From Nitrospirales bacterium (GTDB lineage: Bacteria > Nitrospirota > Nitrospiria > Nitrospirales > UBA8639), in the NCBI GenBank assembly GCA_029261305.1, contig JAJDBO010000201.1, positions 1 through 12,616 of the forward strand: 12,616 nucleotides of DNA, written 5' to 3'. The translations under genes were made by a program, and so were the position numbers. Position 1 is the stretch's first letter. The number at the start of each line of letters is the position of its first letter. Shown one piece after another: positions 1 to 7,941 of this stretch. The notes below the pieces were generated by a model, which worked only from the letters and a program-made list of their open reading frames with translations, was not told the origin of the DNA and made no database searches.

Positions 1-1347
1 TTGACATGCCAACGGGACCCAAATGTTTCACCCACCCCTCTCGCTTCCCTCCAGGGAGTACGGGTTTGCTTTGTGGATGACAATTCCACCAATCGAATGA
101 TTCTTGAACATTACGCACAAGCCTGGGGAATGCAACACACCAGCGCATCGACAGGAATAGAAGCTATCTCTCGGCTACAGGAAGGTGTTGAAACACACAA
201 ACCCTATCAGCTGGCGATCCTGGATCAATACATGCCAGACACCGACGGATGGGCGCTGGCGAAAATGATCCGATCCGATCCTCGATTCGCCTCCATCTCT
301 CTGGTCCTCCTCACCTCACTCGCGCAACGGGGAGAAGCGCAAAGAGCCCAAGACGCAGGGTTTGTCGGCTATCTCACCAAACCCATTCATCAACGACACC
401 TACATCAATGCTTGGCCATGGTCATGGGAAGGGCCGAACTAACACCGGACTTTCCCCAGGGGTCCATTGTGACTCGCCACAGGGTCTCTGAAAACCTCTC
501 CCACATGGAAATCCAAATCCTAGTGGTAGAAGACAACTTGGTGAATCAAAAGGTCGCAGTTCGAATGCTTCAGAAATTGGGGTATCAGGTTGACGTGGCT
601 TCAAATGGGCGTGAAGCCCTCACGGTATATCGCACCAAGCCGTATGCGCTCATCCTTATGGATTGCCAGATGCCAGAAATGGATGGGTTGGAGGCAACGC
701 GGGAAATTAGAAAACGAGAGTCGAGGCTAGGAGAACACACGGAATTGGCAACGAGAGCCCAGCAACGGATTCCCATTATTGCCATGACTGCCAATACGAT
801 GATAGGCGACCGAGAAAAATGTCTAGAGGCTGGCATGGATGACTTCATCTCCAAGCCGGTGAAAATGGAAGAGCTCGCCCAACGCATCGATACGATTCTC
901 ACCCTAAACACAGAAGCCCCGGCAACCGTCAATGCCGTATCCGTAGAATATTCACCAACCCCCTCAAATGATGACAGTGACCACTCGCTCCCCGCACCCT
1001 TGAATCCTCAAACGATAGATGAATTGAAGAGCTTGGGCGGGGAAGATGATCCAGATTTTTTCCTTTCGCTCATTGACCAATTCCTCCAGGATGTTCCCAA
1101 ATATGTGGAGTCGATTCAGGATGCACTCAAGAACCAGAATGCAGATTCCCTGATGAAGGCTGCCCATTCATTAAAAGGAAGCGCCAAATATTTAGGCGCT
1201 GATTCTTTAGCCGAACATTGTTTTTCATTGGAAGAAAGTGGCCAACAGGGATCATTCGAACAGACACCACAACAATGGGATCTGCTTCAAGATGAAATTG
1301 ATCGTGTCACACAATGGCTGGCCCAGTCGAAATCCACGAAGAAATAA
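1..1347 (+). CDS. Hybrid sensor kinase, C-terminal part (REC-REC-Hpt), 5' truncated
   Basis: This is the end of a multi-step phosphorelay protein; the frame is open at base 1, so the true start lies outside and the TTG there is probably an internal codon. Residue numbers count from base 1. A first receiver domain (about 18-143) has the acidic pair VDDN, a phospho-acceptor Asp75 (LAILDQYMPD) and Lys127 (LTKP). A second receiver (about 171-300) has VVEDN, Asp221 (LILMDCQMPEMDG) and Lys285 (ISKP). A histidine phosphotransfer domain (about 335-442) has His389 in AAHSLKGS. Known BarA/TorS-type proteins carry a sensor, HisKA and HATPase region before such modules, so that part is presumably upstream. 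All phosphorylatable residues are intact, so the relay looks functional. No DNA-binding output domain is present; the Hpt probably hands phosphate to a separate regulator. It converges on the CBS gene with a 25-base gap and no clear terminator. Confidence 0.9.
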   Translation: MTCQRDPNVSPTPLASLQGVRVCFVDDNSTNRMILEHYAQAWGMQHTSASTGIEAISRLQEGVETHKPYQLAILDQYMPDTDGWALAKMIRSDPRFASISLVLLTSLAQRGEAQRAQDAGFVGYLTKPIHQRHLHQCLAMVMGRAELTPDFPQGSIVTRHRVSENLSHMEIQILVVEDNLVNQKVAVRMLQKLGYQVDVASNGREALTVYRTKPYALILMDCQMPEMDGLEATREIRKRESRLGEHTELATRAQQRIPIIAMTANTMIGDREKCLEAGMDDFISKPVKMEELAQRIDTILTLNTEAPATVNAVSVEYSPTPSNDDSDHSLPAPLNPQTIDELKSLGGEDDPDFFLSLIDQFLQDVPKYVESIQDALKNQNADSLMKAAHSLKGSAKYLGADSLAEHCFSLEESGQQGSFEQTPQQWDLLQDEIDRVTQWLAQSKSTKK

Positions 1348-1372
1348 ATCATGGCTCGCTCGAACATGAATC

Positions 1373-2017
1373 CTAAATCCATAGTTCGAACGGCACCTGA
1401 TTCATGACGGTTTGGAGAATATCGCTCCGGGTGATGATGCCCAGCGGGGTTCCCGCTTCATTCACGATGGGCATGGCGCCGATGCGTTCTTCGAACATGA
1501 CTCGAGCGATGGTCCGAATTTCCGTGTCAGGATGAGCCGTGAGCACACGATCGATCATAACGTCTTGGACCATCAGGTTTGACAATGCCATGGACTCGGC
1601 ACTGGGATGTGTATGAATACCTGCGGCTTCTCGCCACAGATCGCGGTCTGAAATAATTCCCACAATCCGCTGATCCTTTGTGACCACTGGAACGTGGCGA
1701 AACCGACGGTGATGAAACAATTTCCAGGCTTCGGCTATTGAGGCGTTCAGATCTATCGATACCGCCGGCGCGGTCATGACTTGTTTGGCTAAAATGGCCG
1801 GCTCCCGTTTTGGCTGAAGCTCTAGGACTTCGCCATAGGTGTCTCCCACTCTTCCCTTGAATTTGGTCGAAAGAGCCTCAGGATTCCCTTTGGAATGAGA
1901 ATCTTTAATTGAAGATATGGAGGTGGGGGATGTGACTTTTTCAACCGAGCGTGTGGTTCGAACCATACCCGGCACATATTGCTCGGCTTGGCTGTGAATG
2001 CTCCACATGGTAAGCAT
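1373..2017 (-). CDS. Two-CBS-domain protein
   Basis: A 214-residue cytoplasmic protein. The first 75 or so residues are low-complexity and recognisable as no family. Two CBS domains follow, about 78-135 and 148-207, each ending in the usual signature (GIISDRDL at 120-127, GIITRSDI at 193-200). CBS pairs bind adenosyl ligands such as AMP, ATP or S-adenosylmethionine and act as energy-state sensors, either alone or on a partner; no enzymatic domain is attached, so the partner is unknown. The ATG at 2015-2017 is favoured because GGAG sits nine bases upstream; a second in-frame ATG lies three codons in. The gene follows the pentapeptide gene on the same strand but 184 bases separate them, so co-transcription is uncertain. 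The Shine-Dalgarno overlaps the stop codon of a startless open stretch described separately. Confidence 0.85.
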   Translation of the reverse strand: MLTMWSIHSQAEQYVPGMVRTTRSVEKVTSPTSISSIKDSHSKGNPEALSTKFKGRVGDTYGEVLELQPKREPAILAKQVMTAPAVSIDLNASIAEAWKLFHHRRFRHVPVVTKDQRIVGIISDRDLWREAAGIHTHPSAESMALSNLMVQDVMIDRVLTAHPDTEIRTIARVMFEERIGAMPIVNEAGTPLGIITRSDILQTVMNQVPFELWI

Positions 2018-2023
2018 GAAATG

Positions 2024-2236
2024 TTACTCCAATCGAGAAAGGGATGAGCTGATCAGAAAATAGCCTTCCCTCCTATGAAGCATCTCACTCGCCTGTGCGT
2101 TGAAGTGCTTCGGCGCGTAAACGTGAAGCCACTCCTGGTCTTCGTAGCCTTCGGTGGAGTAGACTCGGCGGAGCCAGAGGTGCCATGAGATGATGTGTCC
2201 TTTAATTCTTTTTACCCTGGCAAGCCTTGGGCCTGG
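2024..2236 (-). other. Startless coding-like open stretch between two genes
   Basis: On the minus strand, 70 sense codons run from just after a TGA (2237-2239) to TAA (2024-2026). The middle reads like real protein, for example RRVYSTEGYEDQEWLHVYAP, with G/C-rich third positions. No ATG, GTG or TTG opens it: the only Met is near the end. Its first codons overlap the pentapeptide gene's 3' end out of frame. The same DNA holds inverted repeats (ACTCC...GGAGT; GTGGCTTC...GAAGCAC with one bulge). It may be a decayed gene remnant, a dispersed intergenic repeat, or chance. I do not recognise the peptide. Confidence 0.3.
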
Positions 2237-3491
2237 TCATCCCCTTTGGCAAACCAGTTGTTTCATCCACACAAGCTTCGTTGAGCTGTTCCTGTGTCAG
2301 ACCTTGGACGAATTTCAAGGAGGTGCTTTGCAAATTTGCCCCCGACAATTTGGCGTTCTGAATATCCGTTCCTCGCATATCCGCCCCATACAAATTGGCT
2401 TCTTGAAGATTGGCATCTTGAAGGTTGGTGTTAAACAACACGGCCCGGGTGAGATTCGCGGAAGTTAAATCCGCATCAACCATATTCGCCCAGGAAAAAT
2501 CCGCGTCTTCCATATCCGCATGTTGAAGATTCGCCTTGGCCATATAGGCTTCATCAAATTCTGCTTCCCTTAGATGGGCGTGGCTCAGATCTGCCATGAG
2601 GAGATCAGCTTCCTGAAGATTAGCCTCGGTTAAATCCGCATGGTGCAAATTAGCCCGATAGAAAATTCCCCGTTCCAGGTTCGCTCCACGTAGACTAGCC
2701 TCTTGGAGATTGGCCTCATTAAAATTGGCTCCATGTAAATCTGCCTGATCAAAATTAATTCCCTGCAAATCTGCCTCTTGAAGATCAGCCTGAAATAAAT
2801 CCGCCTGCGCCATATTGGCCTTTCTCAGAATGGCTCTATGGAGACTTACGCCTTGAAGATCTGCTGATCGCAAACTCGCTTGAGTAAGATTGGCTCCATC
2901 CAAATTGGCCCCCAAGAGATACCCATCGTCGATATCAGACTCTTGGAAAGTAGCCAGCACCAGATAGGCTTCCGCGAGGTTAGCTTCTCTCAAACTCGCC
3001 TGATAAAAATTTCCCCTGGCAATATCGGCTTTTCGCAAATCAGCTCCATTCAGGTTGGCCAAGGAAAAGTTTGCTTCCCGAAGGTCGCTGAGAGACAAAG
3101 ACGCTTCTCGTAAATTGGCATTCTGAAAATTCGTCTTCACGAATTTTCCGCCCGAAAGATCCGCATGGATCAGTTTCGCTTCCGAGAGGTTCGCACCGCT
3201 GAGATCGACTTCGCGTAAATCCACTTCCCGTAGATCAGCCCCACAGAGATTGGCTTTGTTCCCTTCAGAATCCTGACGATTTGTCAGCCACTGTTTATGG
3301 TCCTTGAGAATGGTGAGCAGAGTTTCGGCATCGATCGTTTGGCCTTTGTACGATCCCTGACATCGTACCCCTTGTTTTGTTGGCTCACTCCATACAACAC
3401 CCGATCCCATGAACAATGTCACACCCAACACCAAGAGATTCAAAACTACTATCTGGGGCGTGATCCAAATGTTACGTCGTCTAGTCAGCAA
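2202..3491 (-). CDS. Exported pentapeptide-repeat protein
   Basis: A 429-residue protein. Residues 1-36 form a signal peptide: basic MLTRRR, hydrophobic core about 13-34 and a likely cleavage near VWS-EP. A short linker follows, then an almost unbroken run of about 60 A(D/N)Lxx pentapeptides from about residue 80 to 390. Such repeats fold into a right-handed quadrilateral beta-helix, here around 15 coils long. The tail (LTQEQLNEACVDETTGLP) resembles the usual C-terminal cap, and Cys44, Cys83, Cys407 and Cys424 could form disulfides in the periplasm. The start is TTG at 3489-3491, supported by GAGGTGA a few bases upstream; the next Met would destroy the signal peptide. Family members range from gyrase mimics to scaffolds, but gyrase mimicry is unlikely for an exported protein. 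Its substrate or partner cannot be told from sequence. No convincing promoter is seen in its upstream region. Confidence 0.9.
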   Translation of the reverse strand: MLTRRRNIWITPQIVVLNLLVLGVTLFMGSGVVWSEPTKQGVRCQGSYKGQTIDAETLLTILKDHKQWLTNRQDSEGNKANLCGADLREVDLREVDLSGANLSEAKLIHADLSGGKFVKTNFQNANLREASLSLSDLREANFSLANLNGADLRKADIARGNFYQASLREANLAEAYLVLATFQESDIDDGYLLGANLDGANLTQASLRSADLQGVSLHRAILRKANMAQADLFQADLQEADLQGINFDQADLHGANFNEANLQEASLRGANLERGIFYRANLHHADLTEANLQEADLLMADLSHAHLREAEFDEAYMAKANLQHADMEDADFSWANMVDADLTSANLTRAVLFNTNLQDANLQEANLYGADMRGTDIQNAKLSGANLQSTSLKFVQGLTQEQLNEACVDETTGLPKGMTRPKACQGKKN

Positions 3492-3599
3492 AGTTCACCT
3501 CAATCTTTCTTTGGAAATGTTGGAGCTAACATCAGGGCCCTTTAGCTCATACTTAATCGAGCTGTTGAATATTTCACGCCAATAGCGAATAAAAGCTCC

Positions 3600-3670
3600 T
3601 GAAAAGCCTAGCATTATCAACGAGAGGGAATGGTCAAAATGGCGAGAACCCCGCTGACGGCTTTTTCAAC
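3600..3670. repeat. Imperfect inverted repeat TGAAAAGCC / GGCTTTTTCA
   Basis: TGAAAAGCC at 3600-3608 is complementary, with one extra A/T, to GGCTTTTTCA at 3659-3668, leaving a loop of about 50 bases. The right arm ends in five T, so on the plus strand it resembles a long-loop terminator, but no plus-strand gene precedes it. The same GTTGAAAAAGCC-type word recurs at 6954-6964 and 7942-7952. Confidence 0.4.
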
Positions 3671-3972
3671 ATTCCCCTAATAGATTTCCCTTCAGAGCCA
3701 TCCCCCTTATGTTCCCCCTCTTCTTCTCTTGATGCAAGGCAACTTTTATTCCAACTACAATTTTCTTCTCCATATGACCACCTGCCCAATGGATTTCCTA
3801 CTCGAATTTGCCCTGCACAGAACATTCCCACACTGCCTCACTGGGCCCAAATGCTACAGAGGTGTTTCCTAAAACTGTGGCAATTTCCCCAACTTTAAAG
3901 ACCCAAATTGACTTTTAGATTCAGGTTTTATGGATTTACCCCACCCTCTCCAAAATGTAGTGTATTCAAAAA

Positions 3973-3989
3973 TTGGCCCTGTTCTTGCT
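3973..3989 (+). promoter_or_regulatory. Sigma-54 type -24/-12 promoter for the amidohydrolase gene
   Basis: TGGC at 3974-3977 and TTGC at 3985-3988 are separated by exactly seven bases, matching the RpoN consensus TGGCACGN4TTGCW at all eight core bases. Transcription would start near 4000, giving a leader of about 45 bases before the ATG at 4045. It is 14 of 17 bases identical to the element at 10920-10936. An overlapping sigma-70 reading (TTGGCC, 15 bases, extended -10 TGATATAGA at 3991-3999) is possible but poorer. Confidence 0.55.
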
Positions 3990-4044
3990 GTGATATAGAA
4001 GAGAGGCCATTTCTTCGCCCATTTCAATACCACAGGTGTGACGC

Positions 4045-5232
4045 ATGCGTGATCCCATCGATTCCAATCCCCAACTGTTCCAAAAAATTGTCACGGTGAG
4101 GAGAGACCTTCATCGCTACCCCGAACTGAGCTGGGGCGAGAACCGAACCGCTCAAGCTATTTGCAATTTTCTCAAACACGAAGGGATAAGCTATCGGACC
4201 GACGTCGCTGAAACCGGCGTCGTGGCTGAACTCCCTGGACCCCCAAATGTCTCGTATGTCTTGCTTCGCGCCGATACCGATGCCCTCCCCATCGAAGAAG
4301 AGACAGGTTTGGAATTTTCCTCCACCCACAAAGGTGTGATGCATGCCTGTGGTCATGATGGACACACCGCCATGGTCCTCGGCGCAGCCAAGCTTCTGTC
4401 TCGAGAATCCAATCTTCCCGCACCGGTGCGATTCATCTTCCAGCCGGCAGAAGAAAAAGGCACTGGAGCCTTAGCCATGATCAAGGAGGGCGTCTTGGAT
4501 AAGGCAGGGATGATTTTTGGCGGACATTTAGATCGTCACTGTAAAGCGGGAGGGATCATTGTTTCGGAAGGTCCTGTGAATGCCTCCTCGGATATGTTTC
4601 GGATTGAGATCACCGGGCAAGGTGCCCATGGAGCCAGACCACACGAAAGCATCGATGCCGTGGTTGTAGGAAGCCTCATGATCATGGCTCTCCAAACCAT
4701 TGTGTCCCGGGAAGTGGATCCCGCATTTCCATCAGTCGTATCAGTGGGATCCTTCCAAGCAGGCACCGCATCCAATGTCATAGCAGGGCACGCCATATTA
4801 TCAGGTACTATCAGAGCCCAGCATCAGCACATACGAGAGCATTTGCAGACCGCCATCAAGCGCATTGCGGATTCGATCGGGCAATTGCACGGCGCGAAGG
4901 TCAACGTGACGATGACCCAAGGGACACCCCCGGTCGTCAATTCTCAAGAAATGACCCAACTCGTAAGAGAGGCCGCCATACAAACCGTAGGGCAGGACAA
5001 CGTCTTCCCCCTTCGAACTGCCAACATGGGAGGGGAAGACTTTAGTTACTATTTGGAAAAAATTCCTGGAGCCTATGTGCGATTTGGAGGTCAAGTGGCT
5101 GGACGAGAAAATTTCCCAGCACATTCCAGCAAATTTGATTTTGACGAACAGGCTCTGGCCATAGGAGCTCACTATTTTTATCATGTGGCACTTTTGGCTG
5201 GAGAAATTCTTCAACAACAGAAACAAGCTTGA
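4045..5232 (+). CDS. M20-family amidohydrolase (HipO/AbgB-like)
   Basis: A 395-residue metal-dependent hydrolase of the M20D group, which removes acyl groups from N-acyl amino acids (hippurate, N-acetyl amino acids, p-aminobenzoyl-glutamate and similar). Its length is typical. The N-terminal catalytic part has RRDLHRYPELSW (19-30), RADTDALP (75-82) and the metal motif ACGHDGH (Cys102, His104). Catalytic/metal glutamates Glu136-Glu137 lie in QPAEEKGTG. A metal histidine is expected in GGHLDRH (His161), a position often written G-L-H, and His360 is in FPAHSSKFDFDE. The dimerisation domain (about 183-295) contains GQGAHGARPH. There is no signal peptide, so it is cytoplasmic. The ATG at 4045 has AGGTG six bases upstream. 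A sigma-54-like promoter lies 57-71 bases upstream. The fused acetyltransferase starts 57 bases downstream on the same strand, so a two-gene operon is plausible. The exact substrate cannot be assigned. Confidence 0.9.
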   Translation: MRDPIDSNPQLFQKIVTVRRDLHRYPELSWGENRTAQAICNFLKHEGISYRTDVAETGVVAELPGPPNVSYVLLRADTDALPIEEETGLEFSSTHKGVMHACGHDGHTAMVLGAAKLLSRESNLPAPVRFIFQPAEEKGTGALAMIKEGVLDKAGMIFGGHLDRHCKAGGIIVSEGPVNASSDMFRIEITGQGAHGARPHESIDAVVVGSLMIMALQTIVSREVDPAFPSVVSVGSFQAGTASNVIAGHAILSGTIRAQHQHIREHLQTAIKRIADSIGQLHGAKVNVTMTQGTPPVVNSQEMTQLVREAAIQTVGQDNVFPLRTANMGGEDFSYYLEKIPGAYVRFGGQVAGRENFPAHSSKFDFDEQALAIGAHYFYHVALLAGEILQQQKQA

Positions 5233-5289
5233 TGGCAGAGGAACTGAAGCCACTCCATTTTCATGCTCACGTGATTATAGAGATGTTTA

Positions 5290-6951
5290 TTGACAATGAA
5301 ATTTGAAATTCGATTGGCAGAGGAAAAAGACGTTTCCGAAATTCGGGATATTTTCATTGCCGTCTATGGCAAAGATTATCCTTACAAAGAATTTTATGAC
5401 CAGCAGTGGATTAAACGTTCAATCTTCAATGATCAAGTCTTGATGCTGGTTGCAGAGGACCCCGACACGAAACATGTTGCTGGGACAGCCTCAGTCGTAT
5501 TCGAAATGGGTGCGCACTCCGATTTGGTCGGGGAATTTGGTCGATTGGCCGTTCATCCGGATTTTAGACAATATGGCATCGGCAATCTGCTGATGAACAA
5601 ACGGTTGGAAGCCATCGAGGATCGACTTCACCTTGGCATGGTGCAAACACGAATCATTCACCCTTACGCACAAAAAATCAGTTTAAATCATGGGTTTGCT
5701 CCTTTAGGATTCCTCCCCTTATCACACACCTTTTCCCATCGTGAAAGCTTTGCGTTGTTTGGCCGATATTTTTGCGACGCCCTGGCTCTCCGCAACAACA
5801 ATCCCAGGGTAATTCCCGAAGTCTATCCCCTGGCTAATCTGGCCTTAGGCCATATAGGCTTACCCTGCGATGTAATCGTTGATGAAGAATCCGCCCCCTA
5901 TCCCTACCAGAACGAATACCAGATACAAGAACTGACCGTTCAGGGTTACCCTAGACTGTTACGCATTGAACGAGGTCGCGTACGAAACCGAGAAATTTTT
6001 GGACATATGCGCTTGGAATATGGATTTTTTAAATTACACGCCAACCACGCCAATTATTTATTGGCATCAGAAAGCACGCAACTGGTCGGTGCCATTGGTT
6101 TTACGTTGGACAAGACAGACCATTCGGTCAGAGTATTTGAGCTCATTACCTTTACAGACCATGCCATCCGTTTTCTCCTCAGTGAATTAGAACGCAAATG
6201 TCGCGAAGAATGGGATATCCAATATATTGAAATTGATGTGAGCGCCCATTCCCCACGCATGCAGAGGACCCTTCTGGAGTTAGACTTCATGCCTGCAGCA
6301 TATGTCCCAGCTATGGTTTTTCATGAAGTGGAACGCTTGGACATTATTCGAATGGTCCGACTCACCAAACTTCAAGATCTTGGCCCACTTGCCTTGACAC
6401 CACCCATGCAAGAAATTGCCGATGTGGTCATGGGAGGGTTTTATACTCGGTCGGTAATACCGCGTGTTGCTCAAGTCGTGACCGACATTCCTTTATTCCA
6501 TGGGCTAACCCAGGAACAGGTCGAACGTTTGGCTGCCACCTGTACTATGGAGGGATTCCAAGCCGGGGAGCCGGTGTTTCGTGAATCGGACCCAGCGGAC
6601 CGCATGTTCATTCTTTTGGAAGGTCAGATCAACATTGGCGTGGGAAGTCCGCCGGTCCAGGTAGGTACCGTCAAAAAAGGAGAAACCCTAGGTGAATACT
6701 CCCTGCTTTCGTCCAAACCTCGGACAGCCACCGCCACGACTAGGACTGAAGTCGAGGCGGCAGTGCTCTCGTATCACGACCTCGGCGACTTGGTTCGCCG
6801 CCGACCGGATATCGGTGTCATTATTTACCGGAACTTGGGTATTGGGTTGGGAGAAAAACTTGTTCGTTCCGACCAATCTTTACGGGAACAGGCACTCACA
6901 GAAACTGAATTTCTCAAAGTGACGCACCCTCTTTCTTCACAAGAGCAATAA
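5290..6951 (+). CDS. GNAT acetyltransferase fused to a cyclic-nucleotide-binding domain
   Basis: A 553-residue cytoplasmic fusion. Residues about 4-150 are a GNAT acetyltransferase with the acetyl-CoA pyrophosphate loop HPDFRQYGIGNLLM (RQYGIG at 93-98) preceded by a beta-strand EFGRLAV. Residues about 225-345 look like a second GNAT-type fold without a clear acetyl-CoA loop, so possibly non-catalytic. Residues about 398-525 are a cNMP-binding domain (IPLFHGLTQEQ..., ILLEGQINI) whose phosphate-binding cassette GETLGEYSLLSSKPRTATA keeps the key Glu469 and Arg478, so cAMP or cGMP binding is credible. Mycobacterial Pat has the same partners in the opposite order (cNMP first, GNAT last). By analogy this may be a cyclic-nucleotide-controlled protein acetyltransferase; the target is unknown. 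Start: TTG 5290 (GAG seven bases upstream) or ATG 5296; the Shine-Dalgarno is weak for both. It follows the amidohydrolase by 57 bases. Confidence 0.87.
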   Translation: MTMKFEIRLAEEKDVSEIRDIFIAVYGKDYPYKEFYDQQWIKRSIFNDQVLMLVAEDPDTKHVAGTASVVFEMGAHSDLVGEFGRLAVHPDFRQYGIGNLLMNKRLEAIEDRLHLGMVQTRIIHPYAQKISLNHGFAPLGFLPLSHTFSHRESFALFGRYFCDALALRNNNPRVIPEVYPLANLALGHIGLPCDVIVDEESAPYPYQNEYQIQELTVQGYPRLLRIERGRVRNREIFGHMRLEYGFFKLHANHANYLLASESTQLVGAIGFTLDKTDHSVRVFELITFTDHAIRFLLSELERKCREEWDIQYIEIDVSAHSPRMQRTLLELDFMPAAYVPAMVFHEVERLDIIRMVRLTKLQDLGPLALTPPMQEIADVVMGGFYTRSVIPRVAQVVTDIPLFHGLTQEQVERLAATCTMEGFQAGEPVFRESDPADRMFILLEGQINIGVGSPPVQVGTVKKGETLGEYSLLSSKPRTATATTRTEVEAAVLSYHDLGDLVRRRPDIGVIIYRNLGIGLGEKLVRSDQSLREQALTETEFLKVTHPLSSQEQ

Positions 6952-6956
6952 TATTG

Positions 6957-6976
6957 AAAAAGCCACTAGGGGCTTT
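6957..6976 (-). terminator. Rho-independent terminator of the tandem usp gene
   Basis: Read on the minus strand, AAAGCC (6976-6971), a six-base loop and GGCTTT (6964-6959) form a six-pair stem, and the T-run extends to five T at 6961-6957. It begins three bases after the TAG of the minus-strand usp gene (6980-6982). It may also work weakly for the plus-strand acetyltransferase gene, where the stem is not followed by T. Confidence 0.6.
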
Positions 6977-6979
6977 CCG

Positions 6980-7894
6980 CTAAACTGCCCTGGGCCGAAC
7001 CACCATCACCGAGCAGGCTGAGTATGCCGCGACCCATTCCGACACGCTTCCCATTTGAAACCGTTCCGGGCCGGTTAAACCTTTGCTGCCCAAAACTGCC
7101 AGTTGTGCTTTTGATTTGCGAATAGATTCCAAAATAACCTCACGAGGATTGCCTTTAAGAACTTCAGGATTCACTTCATACCCTTCTTTAATAAACATGG
7201 TGCGGTATTGGTTCGTCAGTTCTTGCGCTCGCAGGTAAAACGGTTCGGTTAACGCCAACAGATGGGCTTTGGGAAGCACTTTTGGCGCAATATCTGTTAA
7301 GATTTGTGGAACAGCCGACAAGATCCGGATAGACACATCTTCTGGATCCAGCCAGTTTTTTGCGGCATTGGCTGCTCGTTTCGACGCTGTTGATCCGTCA
7401 ACAGCTAACACGGCCTTTAATGGTGTCAGCAACGGTTCCTTCACCATCAACACGGCACAAGGGGCATACGACAATACCTTTCGTGAGACACTACCCATTA
7501 AATACCCTTTGATGTCAGCCATTCCACGTGACCCAAGGATAATGAGATGTGGCTTCCGCTTTTCCGCCTCCCGAACGATCACTTCCGCAGCATGCCCCTT
7601 GGCCAAGACAGATCGAATCGTCACATACGGTTTCGTCGTGGATTGGTTGATGGCAACCTCGGCTTGGTCTTTGGCTCGTTTCAGCAAATCCTTCCCATGC
7701 TTCTCCAACGCAGACACATATTTTTTAACTTTGGTGACCCGGGCGCCCTCTTTCCTTAACCCGGCTTTTACTGGATTTGTGTCCATGACATGAAGAAGGA
7801 CAACTTCCTTAATTGACCGATGAAACAAGGAACCAAGGGTTTCAAGCCCCCAACCAGCATATTCAGACCCATCCACCGCACAGATGATTTTCAT
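6980..7894 (-). CDS. Tandem-domain universal stress protein (UspA family)
   Basis: A 304-residue protein made of two Usp domains, about 1-152 and 158-302. Both keep the ATP-binding signature G-x2-G-x9-G-S: Gly121-Ser-Arg-Gly124 to Gly134-Ser135, and Gly269-Ser-Lys-Gly272 to Gly282-Ser283. The adenine-contacting Asp is present in each (Asp8 in CAVDGS, Asp166 in LAVDGS). Usp proteins with this signature bind ATP and are induced on growth arrest, redox or energy stress; they act in the cytoplasm by protein interaction rather than known catalysis. Length is typical for tandem Usp. The ATG at 7892-7894 is preceded by AAGGGG about nine bases away. It lies 186 bases downstream of the BCCT gene on the same strand, with a sigma-54-like element in that gap, so it probably has its own promoter. 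Confidence 0.93.
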   Translation of the reverse strand: MKIICAVDGSEYAGWGLETLGSLFHRSIKEVVLLHVMDTNPVKAGLRKEGARVTKVKKYVSALEKHGKDLLKRAKDQAEVAINQSTTKPYVTIRSVLAKGHAAEVIVREAEKRKPHLIILGSRGMADIKGYLMGSVSRKVLSYAPCAVLMVKEPLLTPLKAVLAVDGSTASKRAANAAKNWLDPEDVSIRILSAVPQILTDIAPKVLPKAHLLALTEPFYLRAQELTNQYRTMFIKEGYEVNPEVLKGNPREVILESIRKSKAQLAVLGSKGLTGPERFQMGSVSEWVAAYSACSVMVVRPRAV

Positions 7895-7941
7895 GGTCAG
7901 CCGCCCCTTTCCTAAATAATCCTAAAAATAGTAAGTGTGGT

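Larger units (their letters stand above)
3492..4044. other. Divergent intergenic region, 553 bases
   Basis: It separates the pentapeptide gene (-) from the amidohydrolase gene (+). Visible content: an imperfect inverted repeat at 3600-3670, an 8-bp palindrome TGGGCCCA at 3842-3849, and a sigma-54-like promoter at 3973-3989. A 65-codon minus-strand frame (3634-3831) has low-complexity composition and no family resemblance and is not called. The region is pyrimidine-rich on the plus strand between about 3670 and 3790. Confidence 0.6.

Noticed and set aside
1348..1372. Possible terminator between the convergent kinase and CBS genes
   Set aside because: Only a weak TCGAAC/GTTCGA pairing reaching into the CBS coding end and no T-run.
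2220..2234. AGGC-N7-TTGC match on the minus strand upstream of the CBS gene
   Set aside because: Seven of eight bases, inside the 3' end of the pentapeptide gene and about 200 bases from the CBS start.
2330..3250. Regular short-period repeat resembling a tandem repeat or CRISPR-like array
   Set aside because: The 15-base periodicity is the codon-level image of pentapeptide repeats; the units are diverged and have no spacers.
3750..3753. TGGA-N7-TTGC sigma-54-like match on the minus strand (3753-3739) upstream of the pentapeptide gene
   Set aside because: Only seven of eight core bases and about 250 bases from the start codon; matches of this quality are expected by chance.
3634..3831. 65-codon minus-strand frame in the large intergenic region
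   Set aside because: Low-complexity composition, no recognisable motif, and it crosses the inverted-repeat arm; no good ribosome binding site was identified.
3908..3936. TTGACT with a 17-base spacer as a sigma-70 promoter for the amidohydrolase
   Set aside because: The -10 position reads TGGATT, only three of six consensus bases; the sigma-54-like element downstream is far better.
7269..7793. 174-codon plus-strand open frame antisense to the tandem usp gene
   Set aside because: It lies wholly inside a well-supported Usp gene, has no family resemblance, and is a by-product of that gene's codon usage.
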